Source: Micromonospora zingiberis | GTDB lineage: Bacteria > Actinomycetota > Actinomycetes > Mycobacteriales > Micromonosporaceae | NCBI RefSeq assembly: GCF_004331455.1 | Contig: NZ_SJJR01000001.1 | Location: forward strand, 372,001-436,000 | Length of the DNA: 64,000 bases | Direction: 5' to 3' | Shown here: positions 1-8,056 of the stretch, piece by piece | Position numbering within the stretch: the stretch's first letter is position 1 | Layout: each line of letters opens with the position of its first letter | Made by a program: the position numbers and the translations under genes | The notes under the pieces: model-generated | What the model was told of the DNA's origin: nothing | What the model saw: only the letters and a program-made list of their open reading frames with translations | Database searches by the model: none

Positions 1-336
1 CGCCACGGCCAGGGCCAGGGCACCGAACAGGGCCGCCCGCAGGGTGTTGGCAACCAGCATCACCTGCCGCCGGTCGAGCCGGTCGACGAGTGCGCCGGCC
101 GGCAACGCGAACAGCAGCCACGGCAGGCTGAACGCCGCGGCCACCCCGGCGACCAGCACCGGCGAGCCGGTGTGACCGACGGCGACCAGCGGAAGGGCGA
201 TCTTGACGATCCCGTCGGCGAGGTTGGACACCGCCGACGCCGACCAGAGCCGCCAGTACCTGCCACCCAGGCCATCCGGCCCCGGTCGGGCCGGCGCCGT
301 GTGCTCCGTGCGTACCGGTTCCCCGACCCCCGTCAT
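1..336 (-). CDS. MFS transporter, N-terminal part (cut by window edge)
   Basis: The reading frame is open from an ATG at 336 down to base 1 and continues outside the window, giving 112 visible residues. The start of the protein is a polar, proline-rich leader followed by RYWRLWSASAVSNLADGI, which is the typical first helix of the MFS_3 (enterobactin-exporter-like) group. Helix 2 ends in the loop PAGALVDRLDRRQVML, the conserved MFS G-x-x-x-D-R-x-x-R motif A. It is therefore an integral membrane secondary transporter, probably a drug or siderophore exporter. The substrate cannot be told from this fragment. The facing gene on the plus strand is the secreted esterase at 693. Confidence 0.8.
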   Translation of the reverse strand, partial: MTGVGEPVRTEHTAPARPGPDGLGGRYWRLWSASAVSNLADGIVKIALPLVAVGHTGSPVLVAGVAAAFSLPWLLFALPAGALVDRLDRRQVMLVANTLRAALFGALALAVA

Positions 337-692
337 GCGCCAGATCATCGCAGAGCCACGACCCACGCTCGACCCCGTGAGGCCGTGCGTCGGCCGGTGC
401 GGGTGGCCGGCCCGAGCGGCGCGCGATCATTAAGAATTACGATCATGGATGACCGAAATTATCGATATCTACAAGCATCTTGCTCCGTCGCGCGGCGCAC
501 GCCCATACTTTGGCTACGCGCGAGCAGCGGATTGGCATGAATTGCACCGCTGACAGTGGCGAGGTGAACGGACGCCAGACTCCGTAGGGCAGCACCTCCC
601 GCATCGCGACGCCGGTCCTCGTCCTCGGTCCACCGACGCCCACGTTCGGCGTGGCCCGGTCCGGTGTCGCTCCGTAGTCCATGGAGGTGGAC
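337..692. other. Divergent promoter region, MFS gene and CE1 esterase
   Basis: I see no gene in this 356-bp stretch. Bases 428-475 are conspicuously AT-rich for this genome and contain two direct copies of GATCAT (425-430 and 441-446). They also contain TTATCGATAT at 459-468, which resembles the core of the LacI-type operators found further right in the window (TTATCGATAA). The match is partial, so an operator here is only a possibility. The esterase ribosome site GGAGGTGG is at 683-690. Confidence 0.4.
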
Positions 693-2081
693 GTGAACCG
701 AACCGTAGCGGCGCTGGGATCCCTGGCTGCCGCGCTCCTGTTAGCCGTGGCGGGCGTCGTACTGGCCCCGTCGCCGGCCTCCGCCGCGTCCCTGGTCGAG
801 GTGACGAACTTCGGCAGCAACCCGGGCAACATGCGGATGCACATCTACGTACCGGACGCCCGGCCGGCGAACCCGGCGATCGTGGTGGCCATGCACGGCT
901 GCGGCGGATCCGGCCAGGGCTTCTACTCCGGCAGTGAGTTCGCCCGGCTCGCCGACCAGTACGGCTTCGTGGTGATCTATCCGACCGCGACCCAGCAGGC
1001 CGGCTTCGGCAACTGCTTCGACGTGTGGTCCGCCGCCGCGAAGCGACGCGACGGCGGCAGTGACCCCGTCTCGATCATGTCGATGGTCGGCTACGCCCAG
1101 CGCCAGTACGGCGGCGACCCACAGCGGGTGTACGCCACCGGCAGTTCGTCGGGCGGGATGATGACCCAGGCGCTGATGGCGCTCTACCCGGACGTGTACA
1201 AGGCCGGGGCGGCGTTCATGGGTGTGCCGTTCAACTGCTTCGCCAACGCCGCCGACTTCCCGCCCACCAACAGCCAGTGCGTCAACGGCCGGATGGACCG
1301 GACCCCGCAACAGTGGGGCGACGCCGTCCGGCAGGCGTACCCCGGCTACACCGGTGCCCGTCCCCGGGTGCAGCTGTGGCACGGCACCGCCGACAACCTC
1401 ATCCCCTTCCAGCTGCTTCAGGAGTCGGTCGAGCAGTGGACGAACGTGGCCGGGTTGAGCCAGACCCCCACGTCCACCGACACCCCGCAGACCAACTGGA
1501 ACCGCCGCCGCTTCGCCGACTCGTCGGGCACGGTGCGGGTGGAGGCGTACGCCATCCAGGGCGCCGGGCACAGCCTCCCGTCGACCGGTATGGCCCGGGC
1601 CGCCATCGACTTCTTCGGCCTGACCGGCAGCACGCCGCCACCGACCACGCCGCCACCCACCACCCCACCACCGACCACGCCGCCGCCGACCACGCCCCCG
1701 CCGACCACGCCCCCGCCGACCACGCCGCCGCCGACCACGCCCCCGCCGACCACGCCGCCGCCCGGTTCGACGTCCTGCCGGGTGCAGTACACGGCCGACT
1801 CCTGGAACAACGGCCTGGTCGCCACCATCACCGTCACCAACACCACGCCGAACCCGGTCAACGGCTGGACCGTGCAGTGGACCTGGCCCAACAGCCAGCA
1901 GGTCACCAGCGCCTGGAACGCCACGGTGACCCAGAGCGGCAACCAGGTGACCGCGCGCAACGTCGCCTACAACGGCACGATCGCGGCCAACCAGAGCGTC
2001 AGCTTCGGCCTCCAGGCCACCCACAACGGCACCAACACGCCGCCCAACCGCTTCACCCTGAACGGGGTCGGCTGTAGCTGA
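693..2081 (+). CDS. Secreted CE1-type esterase (acetylxylan/feruloyl esterase or PHB-depolymerase-like) with C-terminal CBM2
   Basis: The protein has 462 residues. I chose the GTG at 693 because GGAGGTGG lies just before it; an in-frame ATG at 681 overlaps that ribosome site. Residues 1-32 are a Sec signal peptide ending ASPASA-like. The catalytic domain (about 35-310) is an alpha/beta hydrolase with the nucleophile elbow GSSSG, an HGTADN segment that should hold the acid, and GAGHSLP for the histidine. A linker of about nine PPPTT repeats joins it to a CBM2 module (about 355-462) that has the Trp-rich strands WNNGLVATITVTN and GWTVQWTWP and terminal cysteines. Family knowledge suggests it removes acetyl or feruloyl groups from xylan while held on cellulose or xylan. 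The exact ester is not determined. Confidence 0.85.
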   Translation: MNRTVAALGSLAAALLLAVAGVVLAPSPASAASLVEVTNFGSNPGNMRMHIYVPDARPANPAIVVAMHGCGGSGQGFYSGSEFARLADQYGFVVIYPTATQQAGFGNCFDVWSAAAKRRDGGSDPVSIMSMVGYAQRQYGGDPQRVYATGSSSGGMMTQALMALYPDVYKAGAAFMGVPFNCFANAADFPPTNSQCVNGRMDRTPQQWGDAVRQAYPGYTGARPRVQLWHGTADNLIPFQLLQESVEQWTNVAGLSQTPTSTDTPQTNWNRRRFADSSGTVRVEAYAIQGAGHSLPSTGMARAAIDFFGLTGSTPPPTTPPPTTPPPTTPPPTTPPPTTPPPTTPPPTTPPPTTPPPGSTSCRVQYTADSWNNGLVATITVTNTTPNPVNGWTVQWTWPNSQQVTSAWNATVTQSGNQVTARNVAYNGTIAANQSVSFGLQATHNGTNTPPNRFTLNGVGCS

Positions 2082-2096
2082 ACCCTCGACCAGGTG

Positions 2097-2124
2097 GTGC
2101 CCCGGCCGCTTCCGGCCGGGGCAC
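2097..2124 (+). terminator. Perfect 12-bp stem hairpin after the esterase
   Basis: The arms GTGCCCCGGCCG and CGGCCGGGGCAC are perfect complements around a CTTC loop, starting 15 bp after the esterase stop codon. There is no U-tract, as is usual for actinomycete terminators. Confidence 0.75.
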
Positions 2125-2166
2125 CGGCGCGCCGGGCCGGGATTCCGCCCGCTCGATCGGCGTTCT

Positions 2167-2217
2167 GTTAAAAGGGGGCCCTTCCTCTACCGCAGGCGTT
2201 AACAGGGTGCCCTTCCT
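2167..2217. repeat. Two 20-bp intergenic repeats (GTTAAMAGGGKGCCCTTCCT)
   Basis: Bases 2167-2186 and 2198-2217 are direct repeats differing at two positions, separated by 11 bp. Each unit contains an inverted core GGGNNCCCTT. The second copy ends on the first base of the SDR stop codon. They look like a dispersed intergenic element and not part of a gene. Confidence 0.6.
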
Positions 2218-3122
2218 TACGGGGTCACGCCGGTGAGGCGTTCGCTCTCCGTCCAGAGGCGCTGCGCCACGGCGACGTCGAGGGCCCGCTCGCTACGGCT
2301 CGCCGGCACCGGTGGGCCGGAGTTCTCCAGGCGGTGCGCCGGCCCCCAGTAGCTGCCGCTGTCGGCCTCCGGGTCGGTCGCGGCGCGCAACGTCGGCAGC
2401 ACCCCGTCGGCCAGTTTCATCGCGACGTACCGGCCGATGCCGTTGACGACCGTGACGAAGCGGTCCCGGCCCTGGCTGGGTCCGGTGTAGGTCCAGCCCG
2501 GATGGGCGGCGGTGACCCGCAGCGACGATCCGTCCGCGGCCACCCGGCGGTGCAGTTCCAGGGTGAACAGCAGGACGGCGAGCTTGCTCTGCGAGTAGGC
2601 GGCGAACCGTGAATAGCGCCGCCGCTGCCAGTTCAGGTCGTCGAAGTCGATCCGCCCGGTGCGGTAGGCGTTGCTCGCCACGTTGACCACCCGGGCCTGC
2701 GCGGTGGACCGCAGCAGGGGCAGCAACCGGCCGGTGAGCGCGAAGTGGCCGAGGTGGTTGGTGCCGAACTGGAGTTCGAAGCCCTGCCGGGTGCGCCGCA
2801 GCGGCGGATACATCACCCCGGCGTTGTTGATCAGCAGGTCGAGCCGGTCGTGCTCGGCCTGGTACGCGGTGGCGAACGCGGCCACCGAGTCGAGGTCGGC
2901 CAGGTCGAGCGGGCGAAAGCTCACCTCGGCGTCCGGGTACTGCGCACGGATCTGGTCGGCCGCGGCCTCCCCCTTGCCGCGATCCCGGCAGGCGAGCACC
3001 ACCCGCGCGCCCCGGCCGGCAAGCGCCCGGGCGGTCTCGAGGCCGAGCCCGCCGTTGGCACCGGTGACGATCACGGTACGACCGCCCTGGTCGGGAATGT
3101 CGTCGTACGTCCAGCGCCGCAT
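2217..3122 (-). CDS. Short-chain dehydrogenase/reductase (retinol-dehydrogenase-like)
   Basis: This is a 301-residue classical SDR. The start is placed at the ATG at 3122 because AAGGAG precedes it; the frame stays open 114 bp further upstream but without a ribosome site. It has the cofactor motif TGANGGLG near residue 20, the NNAG motif, and the catalytic YSQSK. The opening residues WTYDDIPDQGGRTVIVTG and the NHLGHFALT stretch are typical of the WWOX/retinol-dehydrogenase-like actinobacterial SDR group. The substrate is unknown. It is divergent from the membrane protein at 3333, and a perfect 18-bp palindrome lies between them. Confidence 0.85.
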   Translation of the reverse strand: MRRWTYDDIPDQGGRTVIVTGANGGLGLETARALAGRGARVVLACRDRGKGEAAADQIRAQYPDAEVSFRPLDLADLDSVAAFATAYQAEHDRLDLLINNAGVMYPPLRRTRQGFELQFGTNHLGHFALTGRLLPLLRSTAQARVVNVASNAYRTGRIDFDDLNWQRRRYSRFAAYSQSKLAVLLFTLELHRRVAADGSSLRVTAAHPGWTYTGPSQGRDRFVTVVNGIGRYVAMKLADGVLPTLRAATDPEADSGSYWGPAHRLENSGPPVPASRSERALDVAVAQRLWTESERLTGVTP

Positions 3123-3240
3123 CTGTCGCTCCTTCGTCCACTGCCGACCACTGAGCCGGTAGGCGCGACCAGGTTGACCGAGTTTGATCACATCGTCAAG
3201 CCACCACCGGCGGCCCTTTCCGGCGGACCGCTGCACCGAG

Positions 3241-3258
3241 TAGCCGGATATCCGGCTA
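3241..3258. promoter_or_regulatory. Perfect 18-bp palindrome in a divergent promoter region
   Basis: TAGCCGGATATCCGGCTA reads identically on both strands. It lies between the divergent starts of the SDR (3122) and the membrane protein (3333). Size and place fit an operator for a dimeric repressor such as TetR, but no such regulator is encoded next to it. Confidence 0.5.
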
Positions 3259-3332
3259 TTGCCACGATATGGTGCTTTTCGACCGGCAGGACGGGCGAGA
3301 ATCCTGCGCCGGCACCGCGCGAAGGAGGCCCC

Positions 3333-4964
3333 GTGTCACCGTCGCGTCGCCTGCTGGCGCTGCTCGCCGTGGCGGGGGCGGTGCCGCTGATCGAGGCCGC
3401 GATTCTGGTGGGGATCGACTTCCGGTCGCCGCAGGCGCTGGCGCCGCAGGCCACCGGCGTCTGGCCGTACGACACGTACCACGACCTGCGCTGGCTGCTC
3501 GTCTACCACAACTCCTGGCTGACCTTCGGGCTCGGCCTGCTGGCCGCGGTGACCCTGCGAGGTCTGCTCTCCGCGGTCCTGGTGCGGCTGGCCTGGCCGG
3601 CGCACCTGCCCCGGCCCCCGACCCGTCACCTGGTCGGTCGCAACCTGGGCGTGGCCGCGCTCACGGCGGTCATCGTGGCACCCTTCGCCGCGATGTCGAT
3701 CGCCGCGTCGGCCGTCGCACTGTCCTGGCTGGTGTTCGTGTCGCTGGGCCCGATGATCGTCATCGCGCCCTTCCTGCAACGGATGTCGGTCGGGCCGGGC
3801 GGCTGGCGCGGACTGCCGTCGGCGGAACTGTTCGGCTGGTCGCTGCTGGACCTCGTCGCCCTGTCGGTGGCCGGCGGTCTGGTCTGGAGCGCCTCCCCCG
3901 GCTGGACGCCGCTGGTCGCCCTCGCCGCCGGAGTGGTCAACGGCCTGCTGTGGAACCGGACGGTGCACGCCGCGCTGCTGCCGAACGTCGTGCGGCTGCC
4001 CCGGACACCGACGGTACCGATCGTGGTGGTGCTGGCGATGTCGGCGCCGGTGGTCATGCAGGTCTTCCAGGCGCCGCACGCCGGCCAGCGGGACACCTTC
4101 GACCCGCCCATCTTCGACCAGCCGCTCGCCGCGCAGGTGCCGTACGCGGTGATCCTGCTCGCCGGGCACGACTCCGCCTACGACGGCCGGCCCGCCGTGG
4201 ACCCTCGGGTACGCCGCTTCTCCTATGTCGGCCTCGACGACCAGGGCCGACCCCTGCCCTATCCGCCGGAGGCCACCCAGCAGTCCCTGGCCGACAGCGC
4301 ACAACTGCTGGCCGCGCAGGTCGACACCCTGCATCGGCGTACCGGCCGGCCGATCGCGCTGATCGGCGAGAGCGAGGGCGCCATGGTGGCCCGCACCTAC
4401 CTGAGGGACCGGGCGGAATCGCCGGTACGGGTGCTGATGATGTTCAGCCCGCTCGCCCGCCCGGCCCGGGTCTACTATCCCCCGCCGGAGGCCGACCGTG
4501 GCTGGGGTATCGCCGCCGGCTGGTTGCTACGCGGCATCTTCGGCCTGGCCAACGTGTTCGTGCACGACCACAACCCGGACGAGCCCTTCGTCCGCTCCCT
4601 CATCGAGGCCGATGGGCCGTTCTACCGCTACCAGACCATGTGCCCCATCCCCGGGGTACGGGTCATCGCGTTCCTACCCACCATCACCGCCGTCGAGGCG
4701 CCGCCCGGCCCGTACACCAAGATCCCGGTGGTCGAGGTGCCGGCCTTCCACGCCGGTTTCCTCGGCCGTTCCACGGTGACGAGCCAGATAATCGACTTCC
4801 TGTCCGGCGCGAACCTGCAACGCCCGAGAAGCGAGTACGGCGTCCTGCAGCGTGTCGGTTCGGCCTGGCAGGCCCCGCCCTTGGTGGTCAGCCTCAACCC
4901 GGTGTGGCGGGCCGGCCTCCCCCCGGGCCGGCGGCCGTTCCTGCAACAGCAGCTCTGCTCCTAA
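3333..4964 (+). CDS. Polytopic membrane protein with C-terminal alpha/beta-hydrolase-like domain
   Basis: The protein has 543 residues from the GTG at 3333, which follows GAAGGAGG; longer in-frame starts upstream have no ribosome site and would run over the SDR start. The first half (about 1-245) contains roughly six or seven hydrophobic helices. The second half (from about 265) is soluble and contains GESEGAM, which matches the lipase elbow G-x-S-x-G, followed by a histidine-bearing segment VPAFHAGF near the end that could supply the catalytic histidine. I do not recognise a named family. It could be a membrane-tethered lipase or esterase. It ends 4 bp into the convergent gene at 4961. Confidence 0.6.
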   Translation: MSPSRRLLALLAVAGAVPLIEAAILVGIDFRSPQALAPQATGVWPYDTYHDLRWLLVYHNSWLTFGLGLLAAVTLRGLLSAVLVRLAWPAHLPRPPTRHLVGRNLGVAALTAVIVAPFAAMSIAASAVALSWLVFVSLGPMIVIAPFLQRMSVGPGGWRGLPSAELFGWSLLDLVALSVAGGLVWSASPGWTPLVALAAGVVNGLLWNRTVHAALLPNVVRLPRTPTVPIVVVLAMSAPVVMQVFQAPHAGQRDTFDPPIFDQPLAAQVPYAVILLAGHDSAYDGRPAVDPRVRRFSYVGLDDQGRPLPYPPEATQQSLADSAQLLAAQVDTLHRRTGRPIALIGESEGAMVARTYLRDRAESPVRVLMMFSPLARPARVYYPPPEADRGWGIAAGWLLRGIFGLANVFVHDHNPDEPFVRSLIEADGPFYRYQTMCPIPGVRVIAFLPTITAVEAPPGPYTKIPVVEVPAFHAGFLGRSTVTSQIIDFLSGANLQRPRSEYGVLQRVGSAWQAPPLVVSLNPVWRAGLPPGRRPFLQQQLCS

Positions 4965-5500
4965 CGCCGCCGCTGATCCTGCCGGGGTGACCGGCGCCGC
5001 GCCTGGCCGACGAGCAGCCACACCGCCACCGCGGCGAGTACCAACGAGATCGCCTCCGTGCCCGGTTGGAAGGGGAAGAGCAGCGCGGCGGTCACGATGC
5101 CGGCCACGCCGGCACCGATCGCCACGAGGACGACGACTCTGCGGCCAGTCGTCAAGGCCAGCGCGGACAGCACCATCACCACCCCGACGCCCAGTCGCAG
5201 CCAGGTCCAGCCGGTGACGTCGAGATTGTGGAAGCCAGCCTCGTCGACCACCACGTACGGGTCCACCGCGATCTCGTACGCCGCGACGACGACATCGAAC
5301 GCGCCGGCCACACCGAGACACAGCCCGCTGAGCAGGCGCCGGTCGCCGGTCCTCCGCTCGGTTGCCGGGCCGTGCGAGCCGACCTTCGTGTCCACCGGCC
5401 CACCGCCCGTCGAGCCCGTCGTGCGGGACCTGACCCGCACCAGCGCCGAGGCGGTCAGCGTAGCCGGAACCCGGTGGCCCGAGCGGCGGAACGGGAGCAT
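4961..5500 (-). CDS. Small four-helix membrane protein (DUF7144-like)
   Basis: The protein has 179 residues from the ATG at 5500. A GTG at 5392 would give a shorter form without the basic, disordered N-terminal third. From residue about 60 there are four hydrophobic segments, with the pattern GVAGAFDVVVAAYEI, a short DPYVVVDEAGFHNLDVTGW loop, then a long helix and a final pair. That spacing resembles the actinobacterial DUF7144/SPW-like membrane proteins, whose function is unknown. It overlaps the convergent gene by 4 bp. Confidence 0.6.
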   Translation of the reverse strand: MLPFRRSGHRVPATLTASALVRVRSRTTGSTGGGPVDTKVGSHGPATERRTGDRRLLSGLCLGVAGAFDVVVAAYEIAVDPYVVVDEAGFHNLDVTGWTWLRLGVGVVMVLSALALTTGRRVVVLVAIGAGVAGIVTAALLFPFQPGTEAISLVLAAVAVWLLVGQARRRSPRQDQRRR

Positions 5501-5584
5501 TCCGACCGCCCCGCCGCCGGCAATGGCACTGCCGACCGGCCCCCGGCGGGGCGTGCGGTGTCGCCGCCGGCGGGCCGGGTGGGG

Positions 5585-7696
5585 TCAGTTGACGGTGCAG
5601 AGCGTGCCGTTGAGCCGGAACGCGGTCGGCGCGACGTTCGGACCGCTGTACTCGCCGACGAAGCCGACGTTGGTGGTGCCCCCGGCGGGGATCCGGCGGT
5701 TGTCGTCGGTACCGGTCACCCGGACGTTGCCGCCGACCTGTTCCCAGTTCGCGCTCCACCCGCTGCCCACCCGCTGCCAGGACGTCGGCCAGGTCCAGGT
5801 CAGGGTCCAGCCGTCGACCGGGTGCCCGCTGTTGTTGACGATGTCGACGCTGGCCACGTAGCCGTTGCCCCAGTCCGTGGTGGTGGCGAAGCGGACGGCG
5901 CATCCGCTGACCGCCGGGCTGCCGGTGGTGAAGGTCAGCGGCGGCGAGGCCCAGGAGACCCGCCCGGCGGTGTCGCGGGTCAGCACGTTGACCGTGTACC
6001 TGCGGCCCGGGTCGAGGTTGCCGACGGTCAACGTGGTGCCGGTCGTCTCGCCGATCTGCTCGCTGACCGCGCCGTTCTGCCGGTGGACCTCGTACTTGGC
6101 GATCGGGCTGGCCCCCGGGGTGGCCGCCGGCCAGGAGATCGTCGCGCCCCGGTCGGTGACGCCGCTGGCGCGGGGTTGGCCGGGTGCGCCAGGTACGCCG
6201 GTCGCCGCCGCCGCCGGGCCGACCACCAGCGTGGTCAGCGAGTACGGCGGCAGGGTGCGGCTGGTCGCGGTGCCGCTGCGGCCGGTGGCGATGGCGGTGG
6301 CGCCGTTGGTGTGGGTGTGGACCGTCGGCGCACCGGTCGCCGGGGCGAACCCGGCGTAGTCGATGGTCACCGGGTACGCGTTGTCCGGGTCCTTGTTCAC
6401 CAGCAGGACCGCCACCTCACCGTTGGCCCGCCGCACCGCGTGCGCGCTCACCAGCGGTTGGTCGGAGCCGGCCCGGATGAACTGGTCGCCGCTGCGGGCG
6501 AACCGGCTCATCATGGACAGCCCGTGGTACGCGGCGAACGGCGTGTTGACCGGTGGTTCGCAGACCGAGCCGTCCGGGGTGCAGGTGCCGCTGGAGAGCA
6601 GCCCGAAGTCGCCGTAGTCGGTCTGCCCCGCCACGGTGCTCACCCGGCCGATGCCGTTGTGCACGTTCCACCAGTGCACGGTGAAGACACCGGCGGCCAG
6701 CAGCCCGCTGTAGGCGTCGGCCAGGAACAGGGCGGCCGGTTGGCTGGTCATGCCGTCGGCCGTGACGTTGAGTTCGGTGAGGCTGATCCCGATGCGCCCG
6801 GCGTCCGGTCCGGCGTACCGGGTGATCTGTTGCCGCAGCAGGTGGACCGCGTCGGTGATGTGGCTGGTCCGGGGCAGCGACTCGGCGGCGTTGCCGCCCG
6901 GGTACCAGTGCACGTCGACGAAATCGATCTTCGGTCCGGCGATGGCGAGGACGGTCTGGTTCCACGGGCCGGGGTCGTTGCCGGCGGTCAGGCCGTCCGG
7001 CCAGTTGGCCGGCATGGTCAGCACCGCGCCGACCTTGATGGTGGGGTCGACGGCCTTCATCGCCTCCGCGTAGGAGACCACCAGGTTCGCGTAGTAGGTG
7101 GCGCTCTTGTCGGGGTGGTGGTCGGCCTCCCAGGCGGACCCGTAGTGCCCGTTGCCGTAGTTCTCGTTGCCGACGGTCCAGTACCGGGCGCCGTAGCCCT
7201 TGGTCACGTTGGCGTACCGCACCCAGTCGGCGGCCTCGGCCGGGGTGCCGGTGCCGTAGTTCGCGATGATCATCGGTTCGGCGCCGACCCGCCGCGCCGC
7301 CCCCATGAAGGTGTCGAAGTCGGTGCCGGGGGCGACGTAGCCGCCGGGCGCGGTGTGGTCGCGCCAGTGGTAGATGTCGGCGTACGAGCCGCCGGGGTAA
7401 CGCAGCATCTGGACCCCGGCGGAGCGCAGCAGGTCCGACGTCTCGTGGGTGGCCAGGTACTGGTCCCAGATGGCGTGGTTGACGCCGAGTGCGGTGTCGG
7501 ACACGGTGGCCAGCCCGGCCCGCGCGTTCACGGTGACGTTGACCGGCGCGACAGCGGCGCCGGCACTCGGCGCGCCGACCCCGGTCAGCAGGCTCGTGCC
7601 GAGCAGCATGCTCGCGACGAGCGCCGCGCGGGCGGGTCGGGACGGCCACGCTGGCCGGGCAAAGGATCGAACACCGTACCTGTTCGAGATTCTCAT
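5585..7696 (-). CDS. Secreted arabinofuranosidase-like clan GH-A glycosidase with FN3 and CBM2
   Basis: The protein has 703 residues. The ATG at 7696 is preceded by AGAAGGACAACC. A long signal peptide of about 47 residues ends GAPSAGA. The catalytic domain (about 50-510) has the two glutamates of a retaining clan GH-A enzyme: the acid/base in TVGNENYG (about E178) and the nucleophile in ISLTELNVT (about E308). A fibronectin type III domain (about 520-605) and a C-terminal CBM2 (about 610-703, with WGNGYVASVDIVNN and GWTLTWTWP) follow. Relatives are usually annotated as alpha-L-arabinofuranosidase-like or cellulose-binding proteins, so activity on arabinoxylan is likely but not proven. No LacI-type operator is visible upstream. 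Confidence 0.75.
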   Translation of the reverse strand: MRISNRYGVRSFARPAWPSRPARAALVASMLLGTSLLTGVGAPSAGAAVAPVNVTVNARAGLATVSDTALGVNHAIWDQYLATHETSDLLRSAGVQMLRYPGGSYADIYHWRDHTAPGGYVAPGTDFDTFMGAARRVGAEPMIIANYGTGTPAEAADWVRYANVTKGYGARYWTVGNENYGNGHYGSAWEADHHPDKSATYYANLVVSYAEAMKAVDPTIKVGAVLTMPANWPDGLTAGNDPGPWNQTVLAIAGPKIDFVDVHWYPGGNAAESLPRTSHITDAVHLLRQQITRYAGPDAGRIGISLTELNVTADGMTSQPAALFLADAYSGLLAAGVFTVHWWNVHNGIGRVSTVAGQTDYGDFGLLSSGTCTPDGSVCEPPVNTPFAAYHGLSMMSRFARSGDQFIRAGSDQPLVSAHAVRRANGEVAVLLVNKDPDNAYPVTIDYAGFAPATGAPTVHTHTNGATAIATGRSGTATSRTLPPYSLTTLVVGPAAAATGVPGAPGQPRASGVTDRGATISWPAATPGASPIAKYEVHRQNGAVSEQIGETTGTTLTVGNLDPGRRYTVNVLTRDTAGRVSWASPPLTFTTGSPAVSGCAVRFATTTDWGNGYVASVDIVNNSGHPVDGWTLTWTWPTSWQRVGSGWSANWEQVGGNVRVTGTDDNRRIPAGGTTNVGFVGEYSGPNVAPTAFRLNGTLCTVN

Positions 7697-8056
7697 GGTT
7701 GTCCTTCTGGTCGCGGGCGAGTTCCGCCCCGGCCCGGCACGTGCCTCGATCACCGGCGGAGGCGCCGTCGCCTCGTCGTCGCAGGTTGCTCGGGTACCCG
7801 CTGGGCGCTGGGGATTCGTCGGAGGTGGCTCGACGACGTCGCGGGTGGCACCGGCTCACCCACCGTCACCCGCCGCAGGCCACAACGGCCCCGGCTGCCC
7901 ATCGGGCGACGGTCGTTCACGCGCGACAACGCATCGACGAACAAGAATCCCACAACGCCGCCCCACCCCTCAACGCCCAGCCCTCCGCCCGGAAGATCTT
8001 GGACGACGAACGCCCTCCGAGGGGCGGTATCCAACCAAGATCCAGAGGGTGCGAGA
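7697..8056. other. Intergenic region with nested inverted repeat (aidB terminator)
   Basis: No gene is seen in these 360 bp. GATCTTGG at 7995-8002 pairs with CCAAGATC at 8035-8042, and inside this CGCCC at 8011-8015 pairs with GGGCG at 8022-8026. The nested hairpin lies 15 bp past the aidB stop and is its likely terminator. The rest must hold the promoter of the glycosidase, but I see no clear -35/-10 pair. Confidence 0.5.

Noticed and set aside
459..468. LacI-type operator before the first CE1 esterase
   Set aside because: Only TTATCGATAT is present without the outer TGT/ACA, so I did not count it with the eight good sites.
741..2024. Long minus-strand frame antisense to the CE1 esterase
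   Set aside because: It is made of Gly/Arg/Val-rich sequence typical of an antisense GC-rich frame; the plus strand has signal peptide, nucleophile elbow and CBM2.
2745..3332. N-terminal extension of the membrane hydrolase
   Set aside because: The frame is open but overlaps the SDR gene on the other strand; the GTG at 3333 has GAAGGAGG and is followed at once by a hydrophobic helix.
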